DNA of 64,000 nucleotides from Siderastrea radians (Eukaryota; Cnidaria; Anthozoa; Scleractinia; Rhizangiidae): NCBI GenBank assembly GCA_964017195.1, contig OZ024895.1:28009875-28073874 (forward strand). Direction: 5' to 3'. The notes beneath the pieces were generated by a model that made no database searches, was not told where the DNA came from, and saw only the letters and a list, made by a program, of their open reading frames with translations. Both the position numbers and the translations under genes were made by a program. Each line of letters begins with the position of its first letter. Position 1 is the stretch's first letter. Of this stretch, positions 50,041 to 62,309 are shown piece after piece.

Positions 50041-53000
50041 ACGTCCCCACCGACGCAGCACCACAGTGTCTTTAGAAACTGACCCCGTTGTTTGCTTAAA
50101 ATAGGTGACATGGCTCCTTTAACAATACAAACAAAGGAAAATAGCTGTGATTGATGTCGGCAAATGTTAGCAAATGTTGTATTAAAAGGCATAAACGGCT
50201 CACTTTCCCGCCAAATATGATTTAGCTTTGAAACGACACCGCGTTTGTATTTTGATATTACACATAGAAAAGTGCCTGTACATATAATTGATATCATGTC
50301 AGATAAAGGGAGTACGTTTATCCTATTCAGGCTGGGCTCCTTATTTAGTTTTTGCTTTGTTGTTTGGTCTTTGTGGACTCCCCCCCACCCACCCCTCCGT
50401 TACTTTAGAAAGCTACGACAGTGACAGTTGGAGAGTATATAACAGGTCAAAAAATGTTGCCTTTTAGAATGGACTCCTGATGTCCAAACGGTGGCCATAT
50501 TGTATCTGCCGTTTTGGATTTTCAAAAGTATAGAAAACCACCAGAATTCACCCCAATTTACGGCAAGGAGGAATCAAAACCCGAGAAACAGCCTTTCAAG
50601 ACAGAGCTGACGTGGTGACATCAAATTTTATGAGCAATGACAATGAAAAATGGGAAAGTTTGGGGACTTTTGCTTGGCTGTCAAAGAAGGGATAAACGTA
50701 CATGCAAGGTTGGTGCGGGCAGATTCCTCGGTAAGGATAGGGTTAATAAAGCACACTTTATGGTTTTAATAATACTAGTACTGTGCAGGCTGACTTTGAT
50801 GTCGTGCTTTTAAAATCTCACTCAAACTCATGTTGTTAAATCAAAATGTGAGACGGTGGAAAAAAAACCTGACAAGTATAAAATTCGACAATGTTAAATT
50901 TAACAGGAGTATCAGCTTTCGATAAGTTAGTTAATGACTTCATAAGGCGGTAGTGATCACGTAAATCTACAAGTTTTGGAATTGTTGCACACTATTTAAT
51001 CTGAAAGGGTAGAAGGAAAATTCAAAGGTTTAAATTCCACCACAAATGGTATGGCAATTTTGCGATAAGTAGCCTTAACACTTCCCAACCGATACCAAAC
51101 TAACCTCACATAAAAATTCACTCTGTGTGTCTTTTTCGTCTTTCATAAGAGCGTTCATCTTTTCAATTATTTTACTTTTCCAACAGCAAAAGACACACAT
51201 TCCCATACAAAGGCAATTTTGAAAACATTTGAATTTAAACGTTTTCTCTTCGTAAGCGACAAAGTTTTACAAGGCCGGGTTACATAAAAGTGAAAAGCAA
51301 ACGAAAATCAAAAATATAACCAAACCAGAACTAAGAGAAATTTTGACAATACCAGAGCATAATACGAGGACGTACTCAGATAACAACATTTGGAACAGTT
51401 AACACTGGAGTTTGCGACACGAAAGGAGCGTGAGGCCAACAGTCTTGGAATGTTTACAACAGCAGAGTAGGATATCTTTTGCAATGACAGCATTAACTGA
51501 ACTCCTGGGCAATTTATTTATTTAATAATTTATTCTTAAGCGTGTCGCTTCAGTTCCAAATTCATCTGCTATTTCCAACACCAACCTGTTTTCAAAGGAT
51601 GAGGACCAACAAGGAAGTGAAGTAAAAAAAAATCGTAGTAAATCCAACAGTTTTCGACACCAAATTTGCTAAATAAATTCAGTCATTGTATTCAATATAC
51701 GAGAAAGCGACAAACACTCTCCTCTTTATTCACAGTCTGAGCAAAATACAACTCGGTTGTTGGCATCAGGTCGATGGAAAAAACGGCATCGTTCCACTTC
51801 ATGTATATTTCCGTCCCAATTTAACCCGCGGTGGAAGTTTCTGAAGCAGATTCACATTCTTATCTTAAATCTTCAGCTCCTGTAAATTTTCTCTAGAACC
51901 ACATACGTTTGAAATGCAGGTTAATTTGTCAACCACAAAAGTGTCCTTTAGTCGTGCCTGTAAAGCAGAATGATGGCAATTTGAAGTTGCACGCCCAGGT
52001 GGAGACGTTGGAGAATTAACAATCGTTTGGCAGGCGTGTTTTACGAAACGAACGCTCGTCTAAAATTCGATGGCTTAGGCCGCCATTTTGGAAGCAAGTG
52101 AAAAATGGAACCCATCGTCCTCTCCCTTGGAAACATTTTTTGACTCACCCCAACCCTCTGTCAGTTTCATTATCCAAGATGGCGGCATAAAGGATTATTC
52201 ATCGCTCGTCCAGCAAAATACGCCTGCTCTGGAGGCTAGACCTTTCTAGAACTCACGCCCTCACGACGGACAGAGGGATGGTTTGAGCAATTAAGGATTA
52301 TAGACTTCTGGTGATATTTGAAAATTATTTCAAATTGCTCTCGCCTTTGGGCTTGTGGAATATTGGTCGAATTTTCAAGTTCCACTTGTAGCGTAAATCC
52401 TTTTACTAATGACTGACCTAAAATTTAGCAAGAATTGACGTCGACCTAACACTTAGGAAGTGTTGATAACAAATGTAGATGAAATTAATGAAATCCTTCA
52501 GTTGTGGGAGAAGTGCATCCACGATAAAACGATCTTGTAGCCATTGTTGAGCTGTTGCCGAAGAGAATATAGTATGTGAAGTGATAAAAAGAAAATTGGG
52601 ATTTTAGTGTGTTAAGAATTAACGCCACTCTCGATGTTTGTCAGACTGTGAGCTAGTTGGTGCCGTTCACCGGTTAAACAATTTTAGGCTTCAGAAAATA
52701 CTTTCAATTGTTGTAAATCCAGAAGATTGAGGGGATTTTTTTCTTTAAATGAGGTCAGTCTTAACTAAAAAGAAAATATTTCTGACCAAATCATTCAAAG
52801 AGTGCCTCGGGACCAAAATCAATCGCTAATTTTGGCACTTGCGGACTTAATATAATTAAATGGGAAGAACTCGGTCTCTCTCGAGAAACTAATACAGTTG
52901 CTGTGTTACTCACCGGAAAAACGTCAGTCTAAAAACGGCTCAATATAACTTGCTAAGATCTTACGAGATTTTTACTGCCAGTATGCTTTGAAAAGAAAAT

Positions 53001-55722
53001 AGATTCCTGGGAAGAACTCTGGAAGAACAGATTTGTCGGCGTTGACTTCTCTAGAAACCTCCCTTAGTCTCGCTCCCATGCAACATTTGTTATTTTCTTT
53101 TTCCAGACCATGCAACATATTATCGAATGATCTGATATATCGAAGATATGATATCAATATCCTCCCACATTCTGATAGCCACTCTGGCCAAAAATTAGCC
53201 TTTTCTACATATAAATCTATGAACAGAACGCCTGATCGCAGGCTATATATAAACTGGAGGGTCTTCCGACGCCAGTTATAGAGTTTCAAATTGGGTTTCT
53301 TATCCTCCCTATATCGGTTAATCCCTGATCAGACCGCGTTTAATTTTGTTTGGTCTTCAACTATATAACGATGCTTTGCGCACTGTCCCCCCCCCCCCCC
53401 CATCCACTACTTTAAGAGCATTAAAGCTACGACAATGAAGCTTAAGGCTGTAATTGAATTTTACACCTAAATGTGTTTCCCTTGAGGCCCACAAAATGAC
53501 GTCTACAGCACATAATGCGGCTAGTACTGCTGAACTGCGTAATGATTTCCAAGCAGCCACCATCTTAGATTTCTCCAAAACTTCAGAAAACTCACATAAA
53601 AAGTAAGCAAGTCCAAAGAAAAAGAAAGACAAACTTTTCCCCAAAAATGACTGTCAATATGATTGCCATGGAAACATGAATTACATGACCGATGATAAAA
53701 TGCCAGAAATTTTTAAAAATTAAACATTGAAAGTCATGAACGTTTTTAGGCAGTGCTGGCACAGTCAGCCTTTCTCCCGGTCTGAATAACGTTTAGTGAT
53801 GTGGCAGGCAGGCAGAACATGGGGATAAATTAAAAGGGTTCGCCTAATATTCCACGACTTTTTCACGAGCTGGTTTTCTTTTTAACAACGGGAACATCCT
53901 TCACACAATGATGTTAACCAAGACCTACATTTTTTATAACTATTCTTGATTTTACAAAACTTCTTGTCCTGAATTTTACGGTGGAAACCCACATATAACG
54001 AACGATATTTTTCAGTCCAGTACTTTGTTACATTAGGGTTCCACTGTACTGTGCTGACTTGAACAAGCCCTAAGATAAGCTGCGATAACAATGGAAACTG
54101 AACCCCAACAGAGTGTCATGGTCCGAGAAGACACTTCTACTAAGTACAAATTTAAACGTGGTCCTAAGAGCCGTTTGTACTTGATGGATCACCCATGACC
54201 TATTTATTGTTATCAGATTACACACCCGTTAGATATCGCGTTTGACTGCGCTGGTGGAGACCAGTTGTTGTACTTGTAAGTGCCGCACGTGTAAGGTCTC
54301 TGAAAAGAAGTGGAAATAGAAGCCACGATTAATGACTGCACACTATTTTTACTTGCAAGGCTACAACTCCTTTTTAAGGCATAAAAATCAGAGTCGACTA
54401 AACTACGGTAACTAAGAACAGCGTTGAACAATTAACGACATATATATAATGATGAGAGTTCAATAAACAAAAAAAAACTGTGCAAAATAAACAACCGAGT
54501 TCAAAAACCGATACTACACCCTGAACTGCAAGCATCGAAATAAATGATGGTGTTAAAAATCGGCATTTGCACTTATCTGCAGTATTTCACATATTGAGGG
54601 TCCACAATAGGGTTCTCAGATCCCGCCATCCCGCCTATTTTTTCCTGTTAATCCCGCCGTCCCGCCCTTCTTTACGTCGAAATCCTGATCCGGCCCAATT
54701 TTTTAAAGTTTTCTACATTAATGATGAAAACATCACATACCTTTTATACAACGGATAGCAGACAAGTTTTTTTCATGGATAGCAGACAAGTTTCTATACA
54801 ATAGATAGCAGATAATCACCTTTTTATGGTCGACGTTTTTGTAGTCTCGATATCGCCACTTGAATGACCCTAACGTGTGTTTTGTTTGTTATTCTGTTTT
54901 ACCTTATCTTGTACAGGTGTTAGTGAAAAGCAAAGATTGACAAAGATTGTTTGTTTTGATATTCTCGGTCCTGACAACCATTTGAATGTCTTTATGACAT
55001 TACCCTCTTTCTGTTCAAAATTTTAAAAGAAGGGGTAGTTGTGTAGTGGTTAGCGCGTCGGTGTTTTGATCTGAAGGTCGGTGCGTTCCTTAGACACAAA
55101 AGTGTTCACCACGTTGTTTCTCTATATCCAGCTGTATAAAAATGGGTTAGACAAGGCTGGGGGCACAAAGGTCATAAAAGATCGCTCCAGTTATGAGGTC
55201 TGCAAAAATGAAATGTAGAAAAGATTTATAAAAATCGACTCATCTAACAGTTTATTTCAAAGATTTCAGTGTCTTTACTTGCCTTCAGAAAATCTCTGCT
55301 TGGAAGTGTTCTTTTCGCAGAAAGGCATTCCTGCTCGCACTCTTTTCATAATATATAACAACAAAATTTGTGATATCAAATACCTCGTTTTCGGCGACCT
55401 TCGTTACATTGCCGTCCGCCGGTGTTGCCATACCGGCTAAACTAACCATAGCTGTTCCAACCAACGCTCAATGGAAAGGGTGGGAAAAGTCAAGAAAGCA
55501 AACACTCGGCAAGGCCAAGAAATGTAACGCGACATGTGACTTGATACCTCTTTCTTGTGATGAAAGTGACGAGAATAGCAATGTCCAAAATCAACACAAA
55601 ACACCACAAAAGGACTCATACTAGTTTGACATATTCAGGCTATCTGCCTTAGCCGATTCATTACTTGAAAACCGACACACTTCATACCACAAAGGATGCG
55701 TTTGTATCAGCCTGCGCTGGTA
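50041..55722. other. Repeat-rich intergenic DNA, no gene recognised
   Basis: It holds C-rich dispersed repeats (about 50380-50430 and 53385-53460, sharing ctacgaca(g/a)tg and related to 44015-44040), short tandem repeats near 54750-54815 (ggatagcagacaagttt) and a tRNA-derived SINE head (55026-55085). ORFs such as 53357-53644 (-) and 55370-55624 (+) show no recognisable domain. Confidence 0.45.
55026..55085 (+). repeat. tRNA-derived SINE-like head
   Basis: gttgtgtagtggttagcgcg resembles the D arm and A box of a tRNA, followed by gatctgaaggtcggtgcgttcc, a worn anticodon/B-box region. It has no closed acceptor stem. Confidence 0.5.
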
Positions 55723-57365
55723 TTAAGAGCGACTTTCAGTAAAAATCAAGCAAAATTTCAATTTAGCGGCAGTAGTTGAAAAATCTATTTCTTTCGTATT
55801 TTTCATATAATTAGGTATTAGTAAAGCTAGAAACTGATGTGGTTCGTTTTCGCCAGATGCGCTTTATTTTCGAAAAAAACGAGGCAATCGATTCTCGGAT
55901 TCGGGAGGTCAAAATCACAGGAAATTAATCTTGAAAATCAGTACTATAAACTTGCATCGCGCTGGTAAACTAAGGGCAGAGAAAAAGATAGCCACTTTCT
56001 ATCGACAGAACAAGTCTTTTTCATTAACTAGACAGTTGTGAAACAGCAGTAGAGAAATCTACTGAACACAAACAATTCCAAACTAAAAGGCAGGTTTTGC
56101 TGATCACGCAGAAACTCATTTGAAACCTAAGTCCTGTGAAATAATTTAACATGTGCCATAATTCTAAATGGTCTCAATCCTCATTCAATAGACAGCATAA
56201 ACATTGAAATAAACCATACCTTAAAACTGGCTTGGGTTATCCATGCTACTTTGTTTGGGACCAGTTCGAACTCAGCAAAGTTTTAACAAATGGGACTTAG
56301 TGAAGTTGAATTCTGCCGTACACAAAAACACGGGAAATTTTGCTCCTTTAACCAAACGGCCTCGCTCTACTTCATTCTTGTTAATTTCCAGCGTGAAAAT
56401 TCTTTTGCGTTTCAAACAGAGGAAGAAAAAGCCCGAAATGGGCGATTTTCACGTTTCCAAACTTCTGTTCCTTGGTGTGCAAACATTCTCTGTACATTTG
56501 TTTGCATTGCGTTACCAAATTTGACCGTGACTAAATTGTTTAACCAAATTTGGATATATGATGTCACAGGTGTAGCATATTAGATGTCACTTTGTGTCGT
56601 GGTTTGCACAGAGAGCAATTCAATTTTCGTTCAATTTTCGTTCAATTTTTGCTTTTCCCTCTACCTTTTTTGAGATCAACCGAACATTTTAGTTTGAAGC
56701 CATCATCAAGCATCAAGCAACGACGAAGAAAAGAGAGATTATGTAGCTTAACACGAAAATTTTGGTGTATTTCGGGATGCGGCAAAGTTGAACTTCATTA
56801 AGCCCCATTTGTTAAATTCGCGGTCTTCCAAGTTTTCCCAAAGACAGCAGCATGGATAACCCAAGCCAGTTTCAAGGTATAGTTTAGTTCAATGTTTCTA
56901 CTGTCTATTGAGCGAGGATTGAGACCATGCGGGGTTATGGCACATGTTAAATTATTTCACAGAAGTTAGGTTCCAAATCAGTGTCTAGCAAACATCAGAA
57001 CCTGCCTTTTAGTTTGGAATTGTTTGTGCTCATTAAATTTCGCTACTGCTGTTTTGTAACTGTCTAGTTAATGAAAAAGGCTTGTTCTGTTAATAAGAAG
57101 CGTCTATCTTTTTTTCCGCGCTTTAGTTTACCAGCGCGATGCAAGTTTATAGTACTGATTTTCAACATTAATTTCCTGTGATTTTGACCTCCCGAACCCG
57201 AGAATCGATTTCCTCGTTTTTTTCGAAAATAAAGCGCTTCTGGCGAAAACGAACCACATCAGGTTTCTAGTTTTACCAATACCCATTTATGTGCAAAATA
57301 TGAAAGAAATCGATTTTTCAACTTCTGCCGCCGAATGCTTGATGTTTACTGAAAGTCGCTCTTAA
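55723..57365. mobile_element. 1.64 kb foldback element, TTAA-flanked, ~600-bp arms
   Basis: TTAAGAGCGACTTTCAGTAA at 55723 is mirrored exactly by the right terminus ending TTAA at 57362-57365. The arms pair from the tips to about 56345 and 56775 (for example acatgtgccata / tatggcacatgt and accagcgcgatgcaag / cttgcatcgcgctggt) with scattered differences. The central 430 bases are unique and non-coding. The tip and the next ~100 bases are similar to the element at 3542-7994 (TTAAGAGCG..., gtaaaaatca, atttctttc(a/g)tat), so both belong to one family. Confidence 0.88.
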
Positions 57366-57404
57366 AATCATGCAGTCTCGTAAAAATTCAAATACCGTAT
57401 CCCG

Positions 57405-57560
57405 CTACTTTTCCCTTGCAATTCTCGCATCCCGACTTCTTAAAAACACAAAACCTGCTCCCGCTCGTAATTGAAATTCCCGCATCTCGCGCCTGTTTTT
57501 AGCTCCCATCTCGAATATCGCCACCAAAATTAGCCAAATCCCGCATCCCGCCAAACCTAT
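57405..57560. repeat. Dispersed cccgc-rich repeat, second copy
   Basis: It reads as the inverse of 19812-19990: cccgcatctcgcgcctgttt, aaaatt(a)gccaaatcccgcatcccgccaaa. It lies just outside the right end of the foldback element. A shorter copy lies at 54610-54690 on the other side. Confidence 0.55.
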
Positions 57561-59283
57561 TCATATTTCGTACTATTATGAAAGCCTTTCTGACGCGTAA
57601 AACTAAATACACATTATCGTTTCTATGCAAAGGCACCAAAAATAAACAAACAAACATAGAAACGAAAATTGGCAGATTTTCTGTCTTTAAAAGAAACAGG
57701 GTCCTTTAAGTTTTAGACTGCCACCTAAAACTGATCCTATTCGTTGAACCTTACTTTCCAGCACTGGGAACGAGTCGCAAGCGCACTCTCTTACTCGTAA
57801 TCTGACTTGCCCAGTAACTTACTCAACGGACAAAAAATGCATTCATGTATGTACGGTCAACTGACCCTGTTAAGTTCGTCGTTCAGCAGCTCCACTGCGC
57901 ACGCCCGTTTTCGGCGGAGATATCTGCAGCGCCAAAAGAATCTGATACGCCAGAGGACAGCTGAGGAGACAGACATAAGATAGCACTCAGAAAGAAACAG
58001 ACTGTTTTAGAGGACAGATAAGGAGAAATAACCAGTTCATCGTAAGGAGACAAAGTAATGAAAAGCATGACTTACCTGCAGAACAGAGTCACCATAAATT
58101 TGATACACTGATAGGCTCTCTCCTGGTAATGATTCTTTGAACCCTGGATTGTGTCGAATAAACCTTCCTTGTCATCAGGTATGCCTGATAAATAAACCGA
58201 ACCTTAGTAAGATGCCAAGGGAGAAGTTACTCTCTAATGCGGCACCATAGTGTCGGAGATACTTGTCCGTATTGTAGAAGTCATGGATATGACGTCATTT
58301 TGCGACAATAATAACTACTAAATTGACCACTCTGCGTATTCAGCCTTTTCAAGGATATTGAAAAAAGGACTGCAAATTGAACGTAACAAAGTTAAGAAAC
58401 ACGATTAGCAGGAGACAAACCAGTCGACTAGTTTCCGAGGAGCTGAACTCGGAGCTAGCGCTCAGAACGGGACGGTCTTTACGATATTAGTAACACGTAC
58501 GGTGCCCGCAAAAATACATTACCAACAGTAATTCGATTATAGCAACATACAACTAAGAATTCGTTTGGAATCTAGACGATACAAAATTCTGTAAAGGCTG
58601 GCTATTTCACTGGCCGTCAATTGACTAGTGCAGCCAGAGCGCAGCAAGTAATCTTGGGTAATTACAATCTCCTGCGGCAGAATGCGATTTAGGGCAGCAC
58701 ATTTTTCTTCGTAGGGGTGATTCGACCGATGAACACGATCACGCATTAACTACATTTTTCGCCAGCAAGAAATCTTCCTCTTATAGCAGGAATGCACGTA
58801 CGTATGAACAATCGAGGCTTGAAAAGCTATTTTTGAACTTTGAGTGTGTTATGAATCCTTTGATTTTGCCAACAATCAGTAATAAGCAACATCTGTATCA
58901 ACAAGTCCAGGTATGGCCGCAGCTCGTAAGTGTACGAAAACGCTACCTTCAAACAGTGACAAGAGCAAGGAGTTTGCAGAAGTTACATAACTATGATGGC
59001 TGCCCGAATGCATAGCACTTCTCCTTTACACTGCCAGATACCAAACTCTTTAACCACGGGAATCACAGGCTGAGAAAGAAGATGATGACAAGAACGAACT
59101 CAATGCCACTATTACAAACTTTCTTTAAGTCAGGCTTCAACCGTAGCCGTAGTCCGTAGGATGTGTTCAAGAACCTGGATCGAGTCTTACTACGCATGAT
59201 CAATAGCGCGTGAGTCGGTTGTCTTTCTGGTGCAGGGCTTTGCCGTGGTGTTTTGCTTACTGGCGACTACGTAAGTATATTTC
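57561..59283. other. Intergenic, no gene recognised
   Basis: ORFs at 57883-58068 (-), 58537-58746 (-) and 58833-59015 (+) have no motif, splice support or repeat relation that I can see. Confidence 0.4.
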
Positions 59284-60020
59284 CAGGCCCGTAGCAAGGC
59301 TGAAATAACTGGGGAGGGGGGTGGGGCGAGAAAATTGGCCTAGTCAAAGCCTCCCCCGGTCAAAGTACAGACGCAGATAGATACTAACACTGTTCACAAT
59401 GCCACAGTTTGTGTCGGTTTTGTCAAAAAAGACACCTTTATGGGAACATCGTTTGTTGAAAATTTGCCAAAAAGCTGTTTCCTGTTTGATTTATAGCATC
59501 AATTTTAAAAAAGGATCCTTGAATTAAAGCTACAAGGTTTGTTAAAATTCAGACATTTTGACAGCTAAGCTACGAATTTCGGACCTGTTTTACTCTCTCC
59601 TTAACGTTTACGTAACGTTTGTCGCTCGATTGGTGAGACAAACATAGTTTTGTTCCTTAGACTTGTTTTAATGCTTGCAGCAAATACACAGCAGTCGCTT
59701 AGCTATTAAAGGTATTAAGGTCCTTCGCAGTCTTGGGCTGTACTGCCAGGGTCAAGGTGATATGGGTGAAGAAAGACATTGGTAAGGAGCCTGGGCGACT
59801 AAAATGTGCGGTGGGCTAGTAAATTTTTGAATCCCACTTGGCAGGTGGCTAGTGACTCAACAGATGTCGAACCCTGTTAAAGGTTGAAATTATAAAAGGC
59901 TTTTTTAACATTAGCAATTAAGACTGATATATTTTTTTGGCACGTTAATTGTAATGTTTTTGAACTTCCAAAAATTCTGGGGGGCTTGAGCCCCCTGCCC
60001 CTCCCCCTGCTACGGGCCTG
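59284..60020. mobile_element. 737-bp hAT-like non-autonomous element, intact ends
   Basis: CAGGCCCGTAGCA at 59284-59296 is the exact inverse of TGCTACGGGCCTG at 60008-60020, a terminus typical of hAT-type elements. An 8-bp target duplication could not be seen. The interior matches 6090-6870 over most of its length and has no ORF of note. Confidence 0.8.
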
Positions 60021-62019
60021 ACTTCTGCTGTTTCTTGCCATTTTCACTTTCCTACATTATGTTGTGATGTCAAACAAGCTAAAACCCACTTGCCCAGAGT
60101 GAAAGTGGAGCAGTTGATGTCAATTCTGCCTGTTTCTCGCTCCGATTTACTGACACGTCGATGACCGCGTAGACCATGTATAGAGGCCCTGCCGGGGAGG
60201 GGGGTGGGGGGTTCCCGTGTCAGTGTTTTATCAATACTCCCTCGTCGCTGTCTGAAATTGTTGGAATTTCACTTTATCGGATTTACTTTTTTTCCAATTT
60301 ACTAACATAGAGGGCGAGTGTACACATCTTTGATTCGGTGTGACCACGTCACTTCTGATGACCCGTTCGCTGACTTCTAACTTCTTGCTGGATGTTTAAG
60401 CTTTTGCGGGTAGGGTTGTAACTGTTCTTTGTATGTTCTCTTGTGGGATGTCTTACTGTTATGTTGTGGTCTTTGTGTTTTCCCGTCTTTCCATAACCAA
60501 TAAACATCAATGAATCGTCGAGCAATAGTATAACATACTGCCCTGGGTATTGTTATTCGTGATACGCAAATAAGGTATGGGGAATCGCTCTGGCCTGGGA
60601 CAAGCCCAGACCAAGCGGAGCAACGGTGCAACATAGGCAAAAGTGTCACCTCCAACCCGGCTTCCTCGCAGGGAGGGTGGGTGGGTCGCTGTTTAAGCTC
60701 TGTACCGCGGCCTAGAGTAGAGTGCACAGAGGTGGACCATGTGTATCCATTTATGTCGATATTAGCGTATCACTAATGCCTTCCCAGGGCATTACTTATC
60801 AATTCATATAGACAAATGGCCTTTGAATAGTGCAGGCCTGTAGGCAGGTTTTTATGTGCTTGTGAGCGCTGAAGGTGCGAGATACCAAGGAGGTCCTGGG
60901 GCATGCTACCCGGAAAATTTTGAAAAAATGGGGTTGTCTGAGACTGCATTTTGTGTGTTTTGAAGACCGTTACATGGAAAATCACACAGTCAAGATCAAA
61001 CGTAAAATTAAACATCAATGCTTTGGAATAGTTTTTCGTTCCAAAAGGATTTTGAGCTAGTAAATAAATCTTTCGGTAGAGTGCCAAGCTCAAGCCTTCT
61101 TAAATGCTTCTAGGCAAAAAAATCTACCACTTCTCCCAGATTAATCTCTGTACCGTAATGAATGTGCATAAAGGCCATGCTAGCTCTGTTGTACATGTAG
61201 GGCACTTGCGCTCCTTTCAGATTCGCAGCTGGTGACTGGAATTGTGCAGTAAATCTTTACAAGGACTTAAAGATTCTTCCGTTAGTCTAATTTAATGCTA
61301 CGATCACATAGCAGACAGCAAATGAAAACGTTTCATTTAATTGTTTTTTATTCATGTTTTAAACTACACATTAAGCAAATCAGGGCACAAGTGCTACAGT
61401 TAGCTTAGCTTTTATAACTACTTGCTTTCTTTTGAGTCGCCGGTCTTCAGTAAACGGACATTCGCGGTCCGTGGGTTGGTGCGTACGCACCTGTCACACC
61501 CTCCCTCCCCACGGGCCTGTTAAGTGGGGTGAGTGGAGCGTGCAGTGTTCAAACGATCACTACACCAAAGCAGCGTGATTGAATCAGACGTCCTCATGTT
61601 CAGTTGACAATCGCTTTTGAGAGGGGAGGGGATAGGAAGTTGAGAGATTGAATTAAGGCAATAAATGATGCCGCGACGCTCAATTTATCTCATGAAAAGC
61701 TTTTAACGTTCTTTGAAGACCTTTGAAGCCTTTCAAGCACAAAGAAAATTCACCAAAATTACTGCTGGCTTATTATCAGTCTTCAACTAGTGTCAAGATA
61801 CCACCCTTCTTTGTCGCTAATTCTCGGTCTTGATGTAACTGCGGAATTTTGCCGAGAAAGGATGTCTTTTGTCGCGATTTTTGGGCCATGTCGCTTGTCG
61901 GAATTTACCCTGGCAGGGCCTCTGTACAAGGTTGCTTATTGTAATATTTCTCTTTTTTTAAGTTCTTTTTGTACAGAATCGGGAATGTCCAGCGAAAGCA
62001 ATACCAGGTAATTTACGTT

Positions 62020-62092
62020 TTGAGACGAATTTCATAGGAGATGAATTTCCTTTCCCTTTGAGATGAATTTCCTTGGAGATGAGTTTCCTATG
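62020..62092 (+). repeat. Short tandem repeat, ~18-bp unit
   Basis: gagatgaatttcctttgg-like units occur about four times (gagacgaatttcat, gagatgaatttcct, gagatgaatttcct, gagatgagtttcct). Confidence 0.8.
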
Positions 62093-62196
62093 GATTTTGT
62101 GTTCTTTAACAATCGATACTGGTACTATAAGAGCTATTATATGCGTTATTTCTATGATTGAATTTTCTCAATTAAATCCATTTGTTTACTTTTCAG

Positions 62197-62309
62197 TGTC
62201 AGTTCAAATCAGGTCGCCCAGTCTACAAAGTAAGTACGTTTTCTACGTCTGCCTTGTACTGATTATTACCATGCTCGTCGTGATTATTACACTATGGGAA
62301 TCTACGTAA
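62197..62309 (+). CDS. Candidate terminal exon with a C-terminal membrane helix (uncertain)
   Basis: The acceptor-like tttgtttacttttcag is followed by an open frame VSVQIRSPSLQS, then KYVFYVCLVLIITMLVVII, TLWEST and a stop. The helix is about 20 hydrophobic residues, as in a tail-anchored or single-pass protein. A possible upstream mini-exon (tttttgtacag ... accag/gtaatt, about 61976-62007) precedes it. No family is recognised, and a chance ORF cannot be ruled out. Confidence 0.25.

Noticed and set aside
55370..55624. 84-codon ORF before the second foldback element
   Set aside because: No recognised motif, and the opposite strand is also open. Not enough to call a gene.
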